This document shows positions 23,369-37,391 of a stretch of 64,000 nucleotides of DNA, piece by piece. Both the position numbers and the translations under genes were made by a program. Each line of letters begins with the position of its first letter. Position 1 is the first letter of the stretch. Under the pieces are notes generated by a model that saw only the letters and a list, made by a program, of their open reading frames with translations, searched no databases and was not told the origin of the DNA. Where the stretch lies: contig BCJJ01000011.1 in NCBI GenBank assembly GCA_039545355.1, forward strand, positions 897,748 through 961,747, read 5' to 3'. The DNA comes from Trichosporon coremiiforme (taxonomy: Eukaryota; Basidiomycota; Tremellomycetes; Trichosporonales; Trichosporonaceae).

Positions 23369-25250
23369 CTACGTCCACAGTTTGATGAGTCCGTCCCAAG
23401 ACGCCGTGATCACCTTGGACTGTGATTCGTCAGCTCGCCGTCCTTTGCATTGTGTCGGGTCAATCAAATTGCAGGGAGCTCCGGAGAGCGCCTGCGCCAC
23501 TTACGTGCTCGTTTGGCAGCCAGCAGTGATCGATCACCACCTGCTTGTGCGCGTTCAGTCGCTTCACAATGCGACCCGTCTTCCAGTCCCAGAACACGAC
23601 GTCGCCGCCACCCGTTCCTGACGAAATGTACTTGCCATCGGGCGAGAAGCTGATGCCGCAAGCGTAGCCGGCCGTCGTGTGGCCCGAGAAGTGCTTCTTC
23701 TTGTGCTGTCGGATGCCGTTCACCGTGTCGTAGATCTGGATCTGGTTGTCGAGCGACTGGAATGCGACGTACTTGCCGTTCGGGTGCTTCGCCGCCGCCG
23801 GCATCGAGTGCATGTACGGCTCGGCGATGTACTTGATGACGACGGGAATGTCGTAGTCCCATCCACGGATCGTCTTGTCGTCCGACGTCGTCAGGAATCG
23901 CCTGTTGTTGTCGATGAACGTGATCGTGTTCACCGGGCCAAGATGCTGATCGTACGTCTGCACAATCTCGTGCGATCGCAGGTCGTACTGGATAATCTTC
24001 TTGTCCTGCATTCCGGCCAGGAAAATGTTCTGCTTGTCCGGGTCCGGCTGGAACTTGACAACGTTGGCGATCTTGCCATTCGAGAACGCCTGCACGCACT
24101 GGCCCGTCTCCGTGTCCCAGACCTTGATCGTACGGTCAAACGAGGACGAGATAAACCGCGTTCCCTTGTTGTTGTAATTGACATCCTTGACCGCCTGCGA
24201 GTGGCCCATGAACGTCCGCAGCACGTTGCCCTCGTGGTACACATCCCAGAGCTTGATCTTCGTGTCCATACTTCCACTGAGCAGCAGATGTCCGCTCTTC
24301 GGGAACAACCGGATGGCAGTGACACCCTTGTTGTGTCCATGCCAGGTGTGGATACACCGCTCCGGGACGTAGGCGTTCGGTGCCGGAGCGTCGTCCGGCG
24401 GGTTGAGGCGAACGTCGACGTCTGTCGGGATGTGCATGTATGTTCGTCCGGCGTAGTCGGTGAGCTCCTTTCCGTGGAAGATAGACTTCTCCTCGCGGGC
24501 GGCCTTGTTCTTCTCCTTGGCAGCCGCCTTCAGGTCCTCTCTCCGCTTCTTCTCGGCACGCCACTCGTCCGTCTCCTCCTCCTCAACCTCCGGCTCCTCG
24601 CCAGCCTTGTCACCCTCGTAGTCGGCCCACGGTCCCAAATACGAGCCCTCTCCATCGACGATGCTCGCGTCTCCCTTAGCCTTTCGCTTGCGCTTCATCT
24701 CCTTGCGCTGGCGATTCGTTGCGCGAACATTGTCGATCATGCCGAATCCGTTCGCCGCCGCCGCATCCGTCGCGCCAATCCAGCCACCACCGCCGTTCGC
24801 AGTTGGGTCGAGGGCATAGCCGTGAACATCGAAGGTGCGCTTCTGGCGCTCAAACTCATAGCTGTCCATCGCCTGCTCCTCGACGTGACCGTTCAGCGCG
24901 TTCATGCCCTCGTTCTTGCGCGCGTTGAACGGATCGACTGGTCCCTGCACCGGCCGCGTCATGTCGTCGTAGCTGATGTTGACGTTGATGACCTTGTCCG
25001 TTGACCGCGTAATCAGCGCGTTCGCCATGTCGTTCGGGTCTTCCTTCAGCACGTCCGGCGCTGCGGCGACGGACACGTTGGTGTCGACCTTGGTCGCCTT
25101 GGACGGCCCCGAGGTGGCGATGCCGAACGCATCGGTCTGCACCTGCTGCTCGATCTGCTCGTCGGTCTCGTCGATGTCCTCAACCTTCTGAGCGGGGGCG
25201 GTCGAGGGCCCAGCCTCATCGTCGGATGAGTCGTACTGTGCGAGGAGCAT
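23369..25250 (-). CDS. PRP17: Pre-mRNA-processing factor 17 (Prp17/CDC40), WD40 splicing factor
   Basis: Two exons, 23505-25250 and 23369-23419, giving 598 aa. The last exon encodes only SKVITASWDGLIKLWT and is essential to close the seventh blade; the unspliced frame would end in unrelated residues after NEH. The ATG at 25250 (MLLAQYDSSDDEAG) fits the family better than the in-frame upstream GTG. Prp17 acts in the second catalytic step of splicing. Seen: an acidic start, the conserved PVQGPVDPFNARKNEGMNAL segment, LGPWADYEGDK, FHGKELTDYAGRTYMHIPTD, then WD repeats from CIHTWHGHNKGVTAIRLFPK (about residue 295) to the end, with typical GH..VKDV and WD dipeptides. It is divergent from the nitronate monooxygenase with a 375 bp shared promoter. 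Confidence 0.95.
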
Positions 25251-25625
25251 GGTGGGATGGGTTTTGGAGGACACAAATAATGGCTAGGCTCTCGTGATGT
25301 AAGTTGGTGAAATGAGCGAACGCGTGGTTGGCACGCCTAATCACGTGATGATATGGTAGGCTCACCACCGGTGACAGGCGCCTTGAAGGGCGGCACCGGC
25401 CGTCCTAAGGGGATCGAGGTCCGGCACTAGGGACGGTGTAGACCGGACTTGGCCGTCGCACACTGCACACCACGCTCAAGTCACTGGGGCCCGCCGGTCC
25501 ACGGTAAAGGCTAACCGACACCACCGGCCCACCACCCGCATACACACCAACGTATATTACTTCTTTTGCTGCTCCGTCGTCTTTTCTTCTCCCACTCCCC
25601 CCACCCACACCTCCTACCCACCACA
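25251..25625. promoter_or_regulatory. Divergent promoter between PRP17 and nitronate monooxygenase
   Basis: The right side has a CT-rich initiator region (25560-25625) ending directly at the start codon, typical of strongly expressed fungal genes. I see no convincing TATA box. Confidence 0.45.
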
Positions 25626-26880
<1,255 letters not shown>

Positions 26881-27725
26881 GTGGAGCGAGCGCAAGCGGA
26901 GCGAGTGACGAACTGAACGCACATCACACGCTCATCCACCGAAACGATGCCCCTAGAGGCAACATGAGGAATGACAGGGCAGTGGCCTGTCCACGTTGTA
27001 GAGTATAAGACACAAGAAGCTACACCCAGCTAGATGGATGCAACGAGATTATCTTGTCCCCAAAGTGTTACTGACGGAATAGCCTGATCCATCATCTTGG
27101 CACACGTGCTCCGAGTGAGGACCAGCGGCGATGTGCGCCAAGCCGACGTCGCCCACCGCCTATGTCCGCTTGATCCGCTCCACGGCTTGCTCGGCCGGTA
27201 ATGACGAGGCAGGGTCGGTTCCAGCATACCCATGTCAGTTGACAGCCGAGACCCACCTCTGTCAAGTCCGGTTGCCCGCGGTCTGTGCCGGCGGCATTGG
27301 CCTCGCCGGGTCCTCGTTGTTCCGCAGTGTCCTTGCAGGTCTCCCATTCCGAGACAGACACTGCGACATGCCGAGTGAGGGTCAGTCTTGACGCAGCTCT
27401 CAGTGAGTCTAAAGCCCAAAGGGCTCGGAGGACTGGCTGCGCTCACTGCGCTCACTGCGCTCGCTTCGCTCGCAAAGGTGTGAAATTCGAATAAGATGCA
27501 TCTCGCCCGGGACTGCACTAGCCCGGGCGACCCGGTATTATACGGTTGGAAGTGGTGTGAAGAAGCATGAATATAAGAAATATGGGTAAGATGGAAGAAA
27601 AGATTAATGGTTGTAGTGGTTTGTTATGGTGTGAAGTCGGTGACAGAGACTTGGTTTGTTGCTTCTGACAATCCTTGGGCTCCGTGACGTCCTCTCGACT
27701 ACTCTCTCTCTCTCTCTCTTATCCC
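26881..27725. other. Intergenic, convergent 3' regions with short tandem repeats
   Basis: No gene is supported. It contains a short tandem TGCGCTCAC repeat at 27437-27462 and a (CT)n tract at 27701-27719 just after the YTP1-family stop codon. The A/T-rich 27540-27660 stretch is a likely poly(A) zone. Confidence 0.5.
27701..27719. repeat. (CT)n microsatellite
   Basis: About nine CT dinucleotides lie immediately 3' of the YTP1-family gene, so on the transcript the tract reads (AG)n in the 3' UTR. Confidence 0.8.
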
Positions 27726-30480
27726 TTAAGCGGCCTCGACGTCCAGCGAGACACCACGCGACAGGCGGAGCAGAGCGTAGCCCTTGCACGCGAGCACGAC
27801 GACGATCCAGCAGAAGATGAGACACGTGAGCGCGACAGTGACGTTGAGAAAGGCCATCATGTCGTCGAAGCCGGCGCGCATGGCGGCGAAGGCAATCTCC
27901 TCGTCACTCAGCATGAAGACGATACCGCCGGCCGCCCAGCCGAACGAGGTGAGGACCTCGGTGGGCGGACGGCTGGGCAGCGTTGACTCCGTAGGCGGGC
28001 GCAGCCAGAGGAAGAAGTACGTGAGGAAGCGGCACGCGCTTCCGCCAGCAAGCAGGATGCCCCAGAGACTGTGGATGGCGACCTGGAACTTGTAGTCCTG
28101 GTGGTGGGCGGCCATCGCGAGGCCAGTGACGGCAATGACGAGCGCGGGGAGGGGGTTGAAGCTGAACGCGTAGCTGGGCGGCGTCCTAGCGCGGGGGTTG
28201 GCAGCATGGATCGCGGCGCCGAGCATGCGGCGCATCCGGGGCGACTCAAGGAGCATGCCCGCCAATCCAGCAAACCAGAACATGACCGCGATGGAGATGT
28301 GCTGCACCTGCTTGACAGTGTAGGGGTCGCCCTTGTGCGCGCCAAAGCGCTCCATCCACGTGTTCGTGATGCCGTACAGGAAGATGACGAAGCACTCGAC
28401 CATCTCAGCGCTGACGGCGCGAGAGCCGGCAGGCTTGCGGTTCCACGCCCAGCCCATGTCGGCGTAGGCACCGAGATAGCGCGCGAACGTGAGCACGCCG
28501 TAGCCGAAGAAGATGCTGCCCTTGATGATGTGCGCGGCGCAGGTGTTGATGAACCCGGCACGGCACATGCCCAGGTAGGTCGGGATGCCGGTGCAGATGC
28601 ACACGTACGCGATCACGACCTGCGTGCGGCGCACCCACGTCAGGGCGATCTCGCCCATACGCAGAGCCGTGTACTTCTCCGCCACGACGGGAACCTCGGG
28701 CTCCTCCTCGTGCTGGTCGTCCTCGTGGTGCGCGTCGAAGGCGCCCTGACGGCGCGAGACAGACTTGCCCTTGGGCCTGTCGCCCATCTCGAAGTGGTGC
28801 GCGGATCCGGCCGAAGACGCAGAGGGGGTGTCCTGCAGCGTTCCCTCACTTCCGGTCGAGTGGCGAGACTCGAGCCCGTCCTCGTCGTCGTCGCCGAGCT
28901 CAAAGACTGCGTTCGAGCCGCGCTCGTTGAACCCGACCATCTCGTACCGGGACGCAGCGCCGAAGTGGTCCTCCTTCGCGCCCTGCAGGGCGTCGAAGAA
29001 GAAGTTCTTCCAGTCGCGAGAGCCCGAGCGGTAGAACGCAACCGCACGGGCGATCAGGCCCATGCTGTCCAGAACGGCGAGGCCGATGGACAGCAGAACC
29101 AGCATGTTGCCGATACTACCGTGCTTGGCGCCGGGGTAGCTGCTCTGTCAGCGGCGCTCATTGCGAATGACATTCTCGGGGCAAGATTTCGGCCATGGAC
29201 GGCAGAAATGCTCAACTGGGTGAAGAGTGGGTTGTCCAAGAAAGAGGACAGGGAGTCCACCCAGCCCCCAGGCACAATCTCCCAGGGCGGATTGCGGTCG
29301 GTACGGCCGAGGGCTCGGCGCTATACGCTATCTGCCCCCGTCCATCCGGTGTCTCCCCGCCGAGCCCTGCCTCTGCTGCTCCACCGAGGAGAAAGCTGGA
29401 AAGAGAGAGATCGCACCGAAAATTCTAGTCGCCGTGCAAAAACAATACTCACAAGTCAGGCATGGCCGCCTTGTACGCGATACCCATGATCCAGCCAAAC
29501 ACCGCCAGACCGATGAAGCCAGTGTTCACGAGGTAGTGGCTCGGATGTCCCGCAGCACGGAGTGAGAGCGCTGCTCTGTCAGCATTGCATTCATTCATGA
29601 TCGGCCGGCTCGGGCTTGGACGGCTGGTAGGGGCAAAGGGGGGGGGGGCAAGATGTGCGAACTGCGGGGAACTGAAATTTCCTCTTTCGCGGGCGCGCAG
29701 CGTGCGTCATTGCAACAGCCGCCCTCGGCGCCTTGGGACCGCCGACGAACGGCAGATGAAGTAGGAACGTGTAGGAACGGTAACGCTGCCAATGTCGCAC
29801 ACAACGAGTTCGATCGCGCCCATGGCACATGCACAGCGGTGTGGAACGGACATTCCAGGCCCTCTGCCGCACACTGCCGTACGCCGCCCCTCCAAACCAT
29901 CCCCGTAGACGTCCACGAAAGCTGCCAGTTACTTACCAACGGGGAGAGCTCCAAAGTACGCGACACACATCGCCGCGACGTGCAGGATCATGAGACCGGG
30001 GTGGCTCGGCGTGTCCCCCGGCCAGTTCTCGGGCAGCTCCTCGCCGAAAATGACAGAGTCCTGCGTCAGACGGAAGTCGGCGTCGAGGTACGTCGGGGGG
30101 AACTTGTGCCAGCGGTGGATCTCCGTGTCGTTCAGGAACTCCTTGACTGGGGCGTGCGAGTGATGGCCGTGGGGGTCCGGCGGCGCATCATGGGAGTCGT
30201 GGTGGTCGTCGTGGTGCGTGGGGGTGTCGTGAGAGTCATCGTGGTCGTCGTCGGATCCGGGCGTGGGTGATGGCGCGGCCGCAACCGACTCCGTCATCGT
30301 GCCGAAGGGACGCGGCGGCGCCGTGTCCAGCCCTGCGGCGGCGGAGGTGGCGGTCCACTTGTGCTCGCCGTCCATCATCTCCGAGTCCATCATGTCGTCG
30401 TCGTGCCCGCCGTGCCGCGCTATCGGGCCGGAGGCGGCCGCGAGCGCAAACACGCACGGGAGGAGGAGAGCGGCGCGCAT
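27726..30480 (-). CDS. YTP1-family multi-pass membrane protein with His-rich lumenal segment
   Basis: Three exons: 29937-30480, 29453-29570 and 27726-29139, giving 691 aa. The introns are unusually long for the window (366 and 313 nt). A signal peptide (MRAALLLPCVFALAAASG) is followed by a segment very rich in His and Asp (DDDHDDSHDTPTHHDDHHDS, then PHGHHSHAP). Next come a conserved soluble part ending with PSHPGLMILHVAAMCVAYFG and a long array of helices matching the Ytp1/DUF2427 layout, for example AGHPSHYLVNTGFIGLAVFG and QVAIHSLWGILLAGGSACRF. A cytosolic acidic loop interrupts the helices (about residues 255-375). The biochemical role of Ytp1 proteins is unknown; the helix pattern recalls cytochrome b561-like proteins, and the His/Asp run suggests metal binding. 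Both points are inference. Confidence 0.88.
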
Positions 30481-33400
30481 AGCTAGTCGCTGTGGGAACC
30501 GGGGGGTGTAAGTCGCTGTTCGGGTGGTTCTTCAGTCGAAGAGTGAGATTTCTGTCGTCCGGTCGATCAGTGGCGTGGGGACTGGTGTGTACCGTGTAGT
30601 TGTGTGCGAGTGATACAGGTGATGTTCAGTGTTCGAGACAAGGAGGTAGTGGTAGTGAACAACAGATGAGTGACGAGGTAAAAAGATGACGGGGTCGGTC
30701 TCAGTCGTGTATATGCTACTTGTAAGGGCCTCGCAGGGAGAGGCTTCGGTTCGGTCAGAAGGCTTCCTGTTGCTGATAGCATGCGGCTGTAGGCGACTAG
30801 GCGGGTCGACGGGGTCTTGGGCCATGGCCTCGGGCGGGCGGAGGCGCACGGCTCAGGTCTGGCAGCTCTGGCGGCGCAGGCTTGGAACCTTGGAACATCT
30901 AGGCAATCTAGGCAATCTAGGCATCTAGGCGGCGGCTTGGGCAGCTGAGCCTATGGCCCACGGGCTTTGGGTAAGATTGTCGGGCGGCCTCGCAACGGCG
31001 CCGCATTGAGCCGGAACAATGCTCCACCCTGGCTCGAGTGCTTCATGACTAAACCTGCCAGTGCCAGGCAGGTGACAGTGTGACGTCGCCCGCCTGGGTG
31101 GTCTGGGAGGGTGAGCGCCCAAGCGGCGCGAGGATACGTGGGCCATGAAGCTTGTACCAAACGAGCCGAACGCATCCCCTAGGGTTCCTTGCGAGTCCTG
31201 CGCCGACCCGTCCCCGCTCGCCAGCTCGCCACTGGTAGTCTGGACCGTTTGTCCGACCGCAGGCGGCAGCGGCTACCAAAGATGGAAGGTGCAGGTGAGA
31301 GGGTCCGTCATGTGCAAGGAGGGCGGACTCTGTGGACCCTGAAAAACAAAAACAATCTTTCGAGTAGTGCTCTTTCGTGGCTTGGATGCAGGCTCGGCCG
31401 CCGAGGGCCGGGTCCGACTGCCGCCGCTCATGAGCCCAGGCGAGGTATGTCATTATAAACGCGTGGGCAGGAGGTTGCGAGGCTTAGGCACAGGCTCAGC
31501 GCACGCGAAACAAGCGAAGGAACGCAAGAGTGCCATGGTGCCAGGCTCGGTGTCCTCCGTCAGCAGTCCAATGTCGAAAAATTACTCGACACTCATCGAT
31601 CTCACCCAATCGCCTACGTCATCCCCCTCCTGTCTTGTGCTTGTTACGAGCATTCCGCTCCACCTCGCCATGCATCATCGATTCCCATACCCCTCTGGCG
31701 GGCACGACGCCCATCGACGCTTCTGCCCTCCTTGCTTGGCACACACGCACGCTTCGGAATGGCGGAGCATCAATCCTGATGACGGGCAACTTGGGATGTG
31801 TGATCAGCCATGGCCACCACCACACAGAGACGAAAAAATGTCGGCCACTGGACCAGTGACGTCGGGGGCAGGAAAGGTACGGCTTTGGTCGTAATCTCGT
31901 TGAATTCGCGGGCAAACGGCCGAGTCGTGCTCGAGTTTACCTCGAAAGTTACGCCGTGACACCCTGAGGCGGCTCGAGGCGGCTCGAGGGATCCTGACCA
32001 GACCTGCCGAGACCTGAGGGCTTGGTCAGGAACCAATGCAGCAGGTCGAGGATGCAATCGTCGACCTTCTCATTTGTTCTTCGGAATGGCCCAGGGTGCC
32101 CGCTCGTTTATGCATCCTGGTGTCAACACTCAGGAACCCTCCTCGCCCACGCCGAACTCATGCGGACGCCGCGCTACCCTTTCCACTTCCTTACCAAGCC
32201 AGATCTGCACGCGGCCGTCTAGGAGCAGTTCGGAGATGCAGGTTTGCAGGAATCGAGCTCGCAGGGAGCACAGATGGGGCGCACAGGGCAGTGGATCGTT
32301 CCGAAGTTGTCAAAGGCTTCGTTGTCTGCATCCATGATCCATGAGCAGCACGAGCAGCACGAGCAACAGGCACATCAGAAAGAAAGAAGCCCGCATGGCC
32401 GCAATCAGAGTTCGGAGCTCGGTCCGCGGGGACCCTCGGGACACCCACTTGTGTCGGGCGTGCGGTTTCGAGCGAAGCGAAATGATGAAATTCGGGAACA
32501 GGACAATCGGACTCGACATTCTGCGCCGCCATGAGCCGCTCAACGCCGAAGCCCCGCCGATCCCTCCAGCTTGCGGCCGCAAGCGCGGACCCCGGAGCCA
32601 GTATCCAGAACAAGTCCGCAGACACTTGGGAAGCGCTCGACGCCGCTCAGATTGGGAGATGCAGGGCCGCCACGGATCCGGCGGAGAGGTTGCCTCCTGT
32701 AGCGGCGAGCTGACAAATACAGCTGACTGTAAGCAAGCAGTAAACCTGAGAAACACATGGGCCCTTCTGCTCTCTTGTCCCTCGTTGTTGGCCGCGCGGG
32801 CGCCCTAGAATTATGATAGCTGATTTGCATGTGTTGAGATTGCCCCTCTGAGCATTCCACCGCGGGCCTGGGCTCTATATGATCTTGCTTCGAGCCGAGT
32901 GCAAGACCTCGCCCGTTGAACCCGGCAGGTCATAGAGGATTCCAGAGGTGTTTTGGTTCCGATCACATCTGGAGAACTGAACATCTTTCACCCGCAGGTA
33001 CGCGCTGTGGGAGACCGAGGACATGACGGATGCCCAGACACACAACATGACCTCACAATCGAGGTCTCATTCCGCGATCCCGGATGTCAGCCGAAGCGCC
33101 AGCAAGGACGCCAGGGAACGCCGCCAGCGGACATTGCAACATTGCTTACATACCGCAGTCTCATGTCATGTTGAGTCACGACCTGACACAACCTGACACG
33201 GCCTCACACTCTGGCACGGCCCTGGCGCTGTCCGACTCGAAACAGACGCTGGTGGAATGGTGGGAACTACGTTCCGGGGGTCCAAATTGCATTCCAACTG
33301 TGCCAGTTTCAGTTGTTGGTCCGCTTCGCATGCCAATCTCGAGGACGCGCATGCTGCACGGCTGCACCGCAGCTTGGCCACCTCTACCGTTGCGGACCAT

Positions 33401-34820
33401 CTCGCAGATCGAGCCAACCTCGTCCCATCGAGGCAGGCAGCATGTGCAGACTGGTCATCTGGCGCTGGGGAAGGAGGAGCACTGGTGCCATTGTTGTCTC
33501 GGAGCGCTGCAGCGCTGCCCACCGGGCATCCACCGTCACGCACGAGAATAGTGGAGGTTGCGCTGTTACGCTCTGTGGATGACAAAGCCGCCTCGTTTGG
33601 GAAGGCGTGAGAGGCGTAAAGTGGCACGGGCGGCGCAGCTGGCGCTGCTGGCGCGGCTGGCGCAGGGTGCCGCTTGCCCACGACTGATCGCGGGCGTGCG
33701 GTGCGTGCACTTGAAAGCCGAGGATCCGGCGGGCGGGCCGTGCAATCGACCACGCGTGCCAAGGATCTCGTCCATGAGCTTGAGGTATCGACGAGAACCG
33801 TCCGTGGCCGGGCCAAGCCTGGGCTCTGAAACAACCAAGCTGGCGCCCAACACCCAAAGACGTGCTTCTGATCTCTTGGCTGTTCAGTATCTGACAGTGG
33901 CGGCTCATTGGTATGGGTGGGGGCAACACGGGGCCCTTGGCAGCATTCCAGGAGACGCGTGAGCGGTCGATCGGGTCCGGTATGCTATGTACACAGCACG
34001 CGACGTAGATATAACGCAGAGATGAGGTATTGAAGATCGCATAGGTCTCGCAAAACCCGGGACCCGAATCTGATTGCTTGCTGCTTTCTCACCCAACGCA
34101 CGTCCTTCATTCATGCCGCAAGTGCCGGTCCGTCTTGCCACCCCGCAGAGCACGCACCACTGACTCACACCGATCTCCTGACGGTTCTGTTTCGATCATG
34201 TCGATAGCAGAAGCGCACGCAGTGCACGGCCCTTCTCCTTCTAGCACATGACCAAGACTGCGTGCTGGGCGCTAGATAACGCGTCACGCACGGCCCGTCT
34301 CGGCGCCCCTTTGCCTAGTGGCCCAGGGGACGGGTGCCGAGCGGATCGAGCTCCGGTCGCGCCGTCACTGTGCGCTAGAGTGTTCTCATGACCTCTACTA
34401 TATCCACATGACGATTCGCGAGGCGGCTCTCATCAACTAACTTGACTTCCACGATCTTGCCTCAATCGAGCCCTATCATTGCTCGGTAACACGTTACGGA
34501 CCGGCAGATCTCTCACCGATGCTCTCTCAATCAGAGTTACTGTGGGTATCCGCGACGCGCAACTCTACGTTTGATTCTGATTCTTGGATACATGCTTTCA
34601 GACTGTTCTTCTTTTGACTACTTGTGGCTTGTTGGCGCGATGCAGGGAGACAAGACAGACAACTATTCGACTTAATTACTACATACCGCACTCCGCGAGT
34701 GCGTTCAGCTAATGCCGCGTGCGCGCTTCATTGCTTTTCGTGGTCTAGAGGACTACCCTCCCTCGGAGATGGGTAGTCATTAATGCAAGAGGGAGGAGAG
34801 GGGGGAGTTCAACACCTCGC
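30481..34820. other. 4.3 kb without a recognisable gene
   Basis: The left 350 bp are the YTP1-family promoter. Beyond that, short open frames on all strands overlap each other (for example 33166-33834 minus, 33257-33610 plus) and show no family motif, no consistent splice pattern and no reverse transcriptase, integrase or transposase signature. Short direct repeats occur at 30897-30930 and near 31968-31990. It could hold non-coding transcripts, decayed transposon sequence or rapidly evolving genes that I cannot see. Confidence 0.5.
30897..30930. repeat. Short tandem repeat ATCTAGGCA
   Basis: Four tandem or nearly tandem copies of ATCTAGGC(A) lie in otherwise unique non-coding sequence. Confidence 0.75.
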
Positions 34821-37391
34821 TTAGGGAAGCTGACCTGCCTTCTCGATGGCGTCCTTGGTCTTCTTGGCGTCGTCGTCAGCCTTCTTCTTGTCGTCGATCA
34901 GGCCGAGGGGCGCGTTCGGGTCCGGCTTGGCAGTGAAGCTGAGCTCGTTGGAGTCCTTGCCGTCCTCAGTCTTGACAGTGTCGACAGTGACGATCTCGCC
35001 GTCCTTGATCTCGCCATTGAGCATGCGGAGCGCAAGGGGGTTGGCGACCTTGTCGCGCACCATGCGCTGCACGGCACGCGCACCGTAGCGGTCCGAGTAG
35101 CCCTTGGTCGCGAGCCACTCGCGTGCGGCCTTGGTGACATCGAGCTTGATGTGCCTGTCGGCAATACGGCCCTGGACCTCGCCGAGACGGAGGTCGACAA
35201 TGTCTTCGATGACGCTGGGCGGGAGCTTGTTGAACACGACGAGCTCGTCGAGACGGTTGATGAGCTCGGGCTTGAAGAACTTGTTCACGTCCTTGAGCAC
35301 CTGCGCCTTGGCGCTGTCGCTGACGGAGCCGTCGGGCTTCATCGCTCCCGGCTCGTACAGCGCCTCAGCACCGAGGTTGGACGTGAGGGCAATGATGGTG
35401 TTGCGGAAGTTGACGACGCGGCCTTGGCCGTCCGTCAGCTGGCCCTCCTCGAGGATCTGGAGGAGAATGTTGGCGACGTCCGGGTGCGCCTTCTCGATCT
35501 CGTCAAAGACAATGACGGTGTACGGGCGACGGCGGACGGCCTCGGTCAGCTGGCCGCCCTCCTCGTAACCGACGAAGCCGGGGGTGGCACCGACGAGACG
35601 CGAGATTGTGTGCTTGTCATGGAACTCGGACATGTTGATCTGGATGATGGCCTTCTTCTCGTCGTCGAAGAGGAACTCGGCAACGGCCTTGGTGAGCTCA
35701 GTCTTTCCGACACCGGTCGGGCCGAGGAAGAGGAAGGACGCGAGCGGGCGCTTGGGGCTCTGCAGACCGGCACGAGACAGGCGGATCGCGTTCGCGACAG
35801 CCTTGATCGCCTCGTCCTGGCCGACAACGCGGGTCTTGAGGCACTCCTCCATGTTGATGAGGCGCTCGCGCTCACCCTGCATAAGCTGGGTGACGGGGAT
35901 ACCGGTTGCCTTGGACACGACGGCGGCAATGTCCTCGGTCGTGACCTTGTCCTTGACGACGAGGTCACCGCCCTTCTTCGTCTCGGCCTCGAGCTCAGCC
36001 TCGACCTTGGGCAGGCGCGCCTGAAGGTCGGGGATGACGCTGAAGCGGACCTTGGACGCCTTCTCGAGGTCACCGTTACGCTGGGCGTTCTCGAGCTCAA
36101 TCTTGGCATACTCGAGCTGCTCCTTGATCTTGCGGATCTCACCGACGCGGGAACGCTCGGCGTTCCACACCTTGGTGATCTCGGCCTGCTTCTTACGGTC
36201 CTTCTCGAGCTCCTTCTCGATCGTCTCCTTGCGCTTGACGGCGTACGGGTCCTGGTCGTCCTTGAGCGAGCGCTGCTCCATCTCCAGGTTCATGATGCGG
36301 GCGTCAACATCTTCGAGCTCCTTCGGGCGCGACTCCTGGGCAATCTTGAGCGAAGAGCACGCCTCGTCGAGCAGGTCGATAGCCTTGTCGGGCAGGTAGC
36401 GGTCGGTGATGTAACGGTCTGAGTAGACGGCGCACGAGACGAGCGCGGCGTCGCTGATCTGCACACCGAAGTGCGCCTCGTAACGAGACTTGATACCACG
36501 GAGAATCGAAACGGTCTCGCTGATCGTCGGCTCGGGAACGTACACCTGCTGGAAACGACGCTGGAGCGCCGGGTCCTTCTCAATGTACTTGCGGTACTCG
36601 TCGAGGGTAGTCGCACCGATGAGCTGGAGACCACGGGCGAGCGCGGGCTTGAGCATGTTGCCGGCGTCGACGGATCCCTCCGTCTTTCCGAGGTTCATGA
36701 TGGTATGCAGTTCATCGATGAAACAGATCGTCGAGTCCGAGTTGGCCTCAATGTCCTTCATGAGGTCCTTGAACTTCTTCTCGAATTCTCCGCGGACACC
36801 GGTGCCGGCGATGAGGCCACCGACGTCAATGACGAGCAGGCGCTTGCCCTGGAGAGACTCGGGGACCTCGTTGTTGACAATGCGCTCCGCGAGGCCCTCG
36901 ACGACAGCCGTCTTACCGACACCCGGGAGACCGAGGAGGACAGGGTTGTTCTTCGTACGCCGGGAGAGAACGGTGATCATGCGCCTGATGACATCGTCAC
37001 GTCCAATGACTGGGTCGAGCTTGCCCTCGCGCGCCATCTGCGTCAGGTCGATCGAGTGCTGCTCCAGCGTTGACTTCTTCTCGCCGCCCTCCTCCTCGCC
37101 GGGAGCTTGCTGCGGGTACTTTGGGAAACCGCCTCCGGGAGGCATCTGTCCTCCGGGAGGGAAGCCGCCCATGCCGCCCATGCCACCGCCGCCACCTCCG
37201 CCGAAGCCGCCCATGCCTCCTCCGGGTCCGAAGGAGAAGCCGAAGGGGAACTGCGGCGGTCGTCCCTGGTAGTGTCGGACGGCCATGGCAGCGGTGGTGG
37301 GGAGAGCGATCGCGCGCGGGTTCGTGGCCTTGGCCCGCATGGCCGCGCGCAGGGGCGCCGATGTTGGTCTTAATCTTGTGATTGTCGACAT
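34821..37391 (-). CDS. HSP78: Mitochondrial Hsp78 (ClpB-type AAA+ disaggregase)
   Basis: Single exon, 856 aa. Hsp78 re-dissolves aggregated matrix proteins with mitochondrial Hsp70. A basic presequence ([20 protein letters not shown]) and a Gly/Met/Pro-rich linker (about 50-90) replace the ClpB N-domain, as normal for Hsp78. First AAA domain: Walker A GLPGVGKT at 154-161, Walker B ICFIDE at 222-227. The coiled-coil middle domain is about 345-485. Second AAA domain: Walker A GPTGVGKT at 557-564, Walker B VIVFDE at 626-631, then sensor and arginine-finger region ([20 protein letters not shown]). The tail after the small domain is Lys/Asp-rich. The in-frame ATG at 37508 was rejected because it puts non-targeting residues ahead of a good presequence. 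It lacks introns, unlike nearly every neighbour. Confidence 0.96.
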   Translation of the reverse strand: MSTITRLRPTSAPLRAAMRAKATNPRAIALPTTAAMAVRHYQGRPPQFPFGFSFGPGGGMGGFGGGGGGGMGGMGGFPPGGQMPPGGGFPKYPQQAPGEEEGGEKKSTLEQHSIDLTQMAREGKLDPVIGRDDVIRRMITVLSRRTKNNPVLLGLPGVGKTAVVEGLAERIVNNEVPESLQGKRLLVIDVGGLIAGTGVRGEFEKKFKDLMKDIEANSDSTICFIDELHTIMNLGKTEGSVDAGNMLKPALARGLQLIGATTLDEYRKYIEKDPALQRRFQQVYVPEPTISETVSILRGIKSRYEAHFGVQISDAALVSCAVYSDRYITDRYLPDKAIDLLDEACSSLKIAQESRPKELEDVDARIMNLEMEQRSLKDDQDPYAVKRKETIEKELEKDRKKQAEITKVWNAERSRVGEIRKIKEQLEYAKIELENAQRNGDLEKASKVRFSVIPDLQARLPKVEAELEAETKKGGDLVVKDKVTTEDIAAVVSKATGIPVTQLMQGERERLINMEECLKTRVVGQDEAIKAVANAIRLSRAGLQSPKRPLASFLFLGPTGVGKTELTKAVAEFLFDDEKKAIIQINMSEFHDKHTISRLVGATPGFVGYEEGGQLTEAVRRRPYTVIVFDEIEKAHPDVANILLQILEEGQLTDGQGRVVNFRNTIIALTSNLGAEALYEPGAMKPDGSVSDSAKAQVLKDVNKFFKPELINRLDELVVFNKLPPSVIEDIVDLRLGEVQGRIADRHIKLDVTKAAREWLATKGYSDRYGARAVQRMVRDKVANPLALRMLNGEIKDGEIVTVDTVKTEDGKDSNELSFTAKPDPNAPLGLIDDKKKADDDAKKTKDAIEKAGQLP

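Noticed and set aside
23679..25004. 441-codon plus-strand open frame opposite PRP17
   Set aside because: Antisense shadow of the WD40 repeats.
34280..34370. A possible tRNA around the TTGCCTAGTGGCC sequence
   Set aside because: The A-box resemblance is partial, no GGTTCRANNCC B-box follows, and no cloverleaf could be drawn.
30481..34820. A decayed retrotransposon in the gene-poor block
   Set aside because: No long terminal repeats, target-site duplication, or reverse transcriptase or integrase motif was visible.
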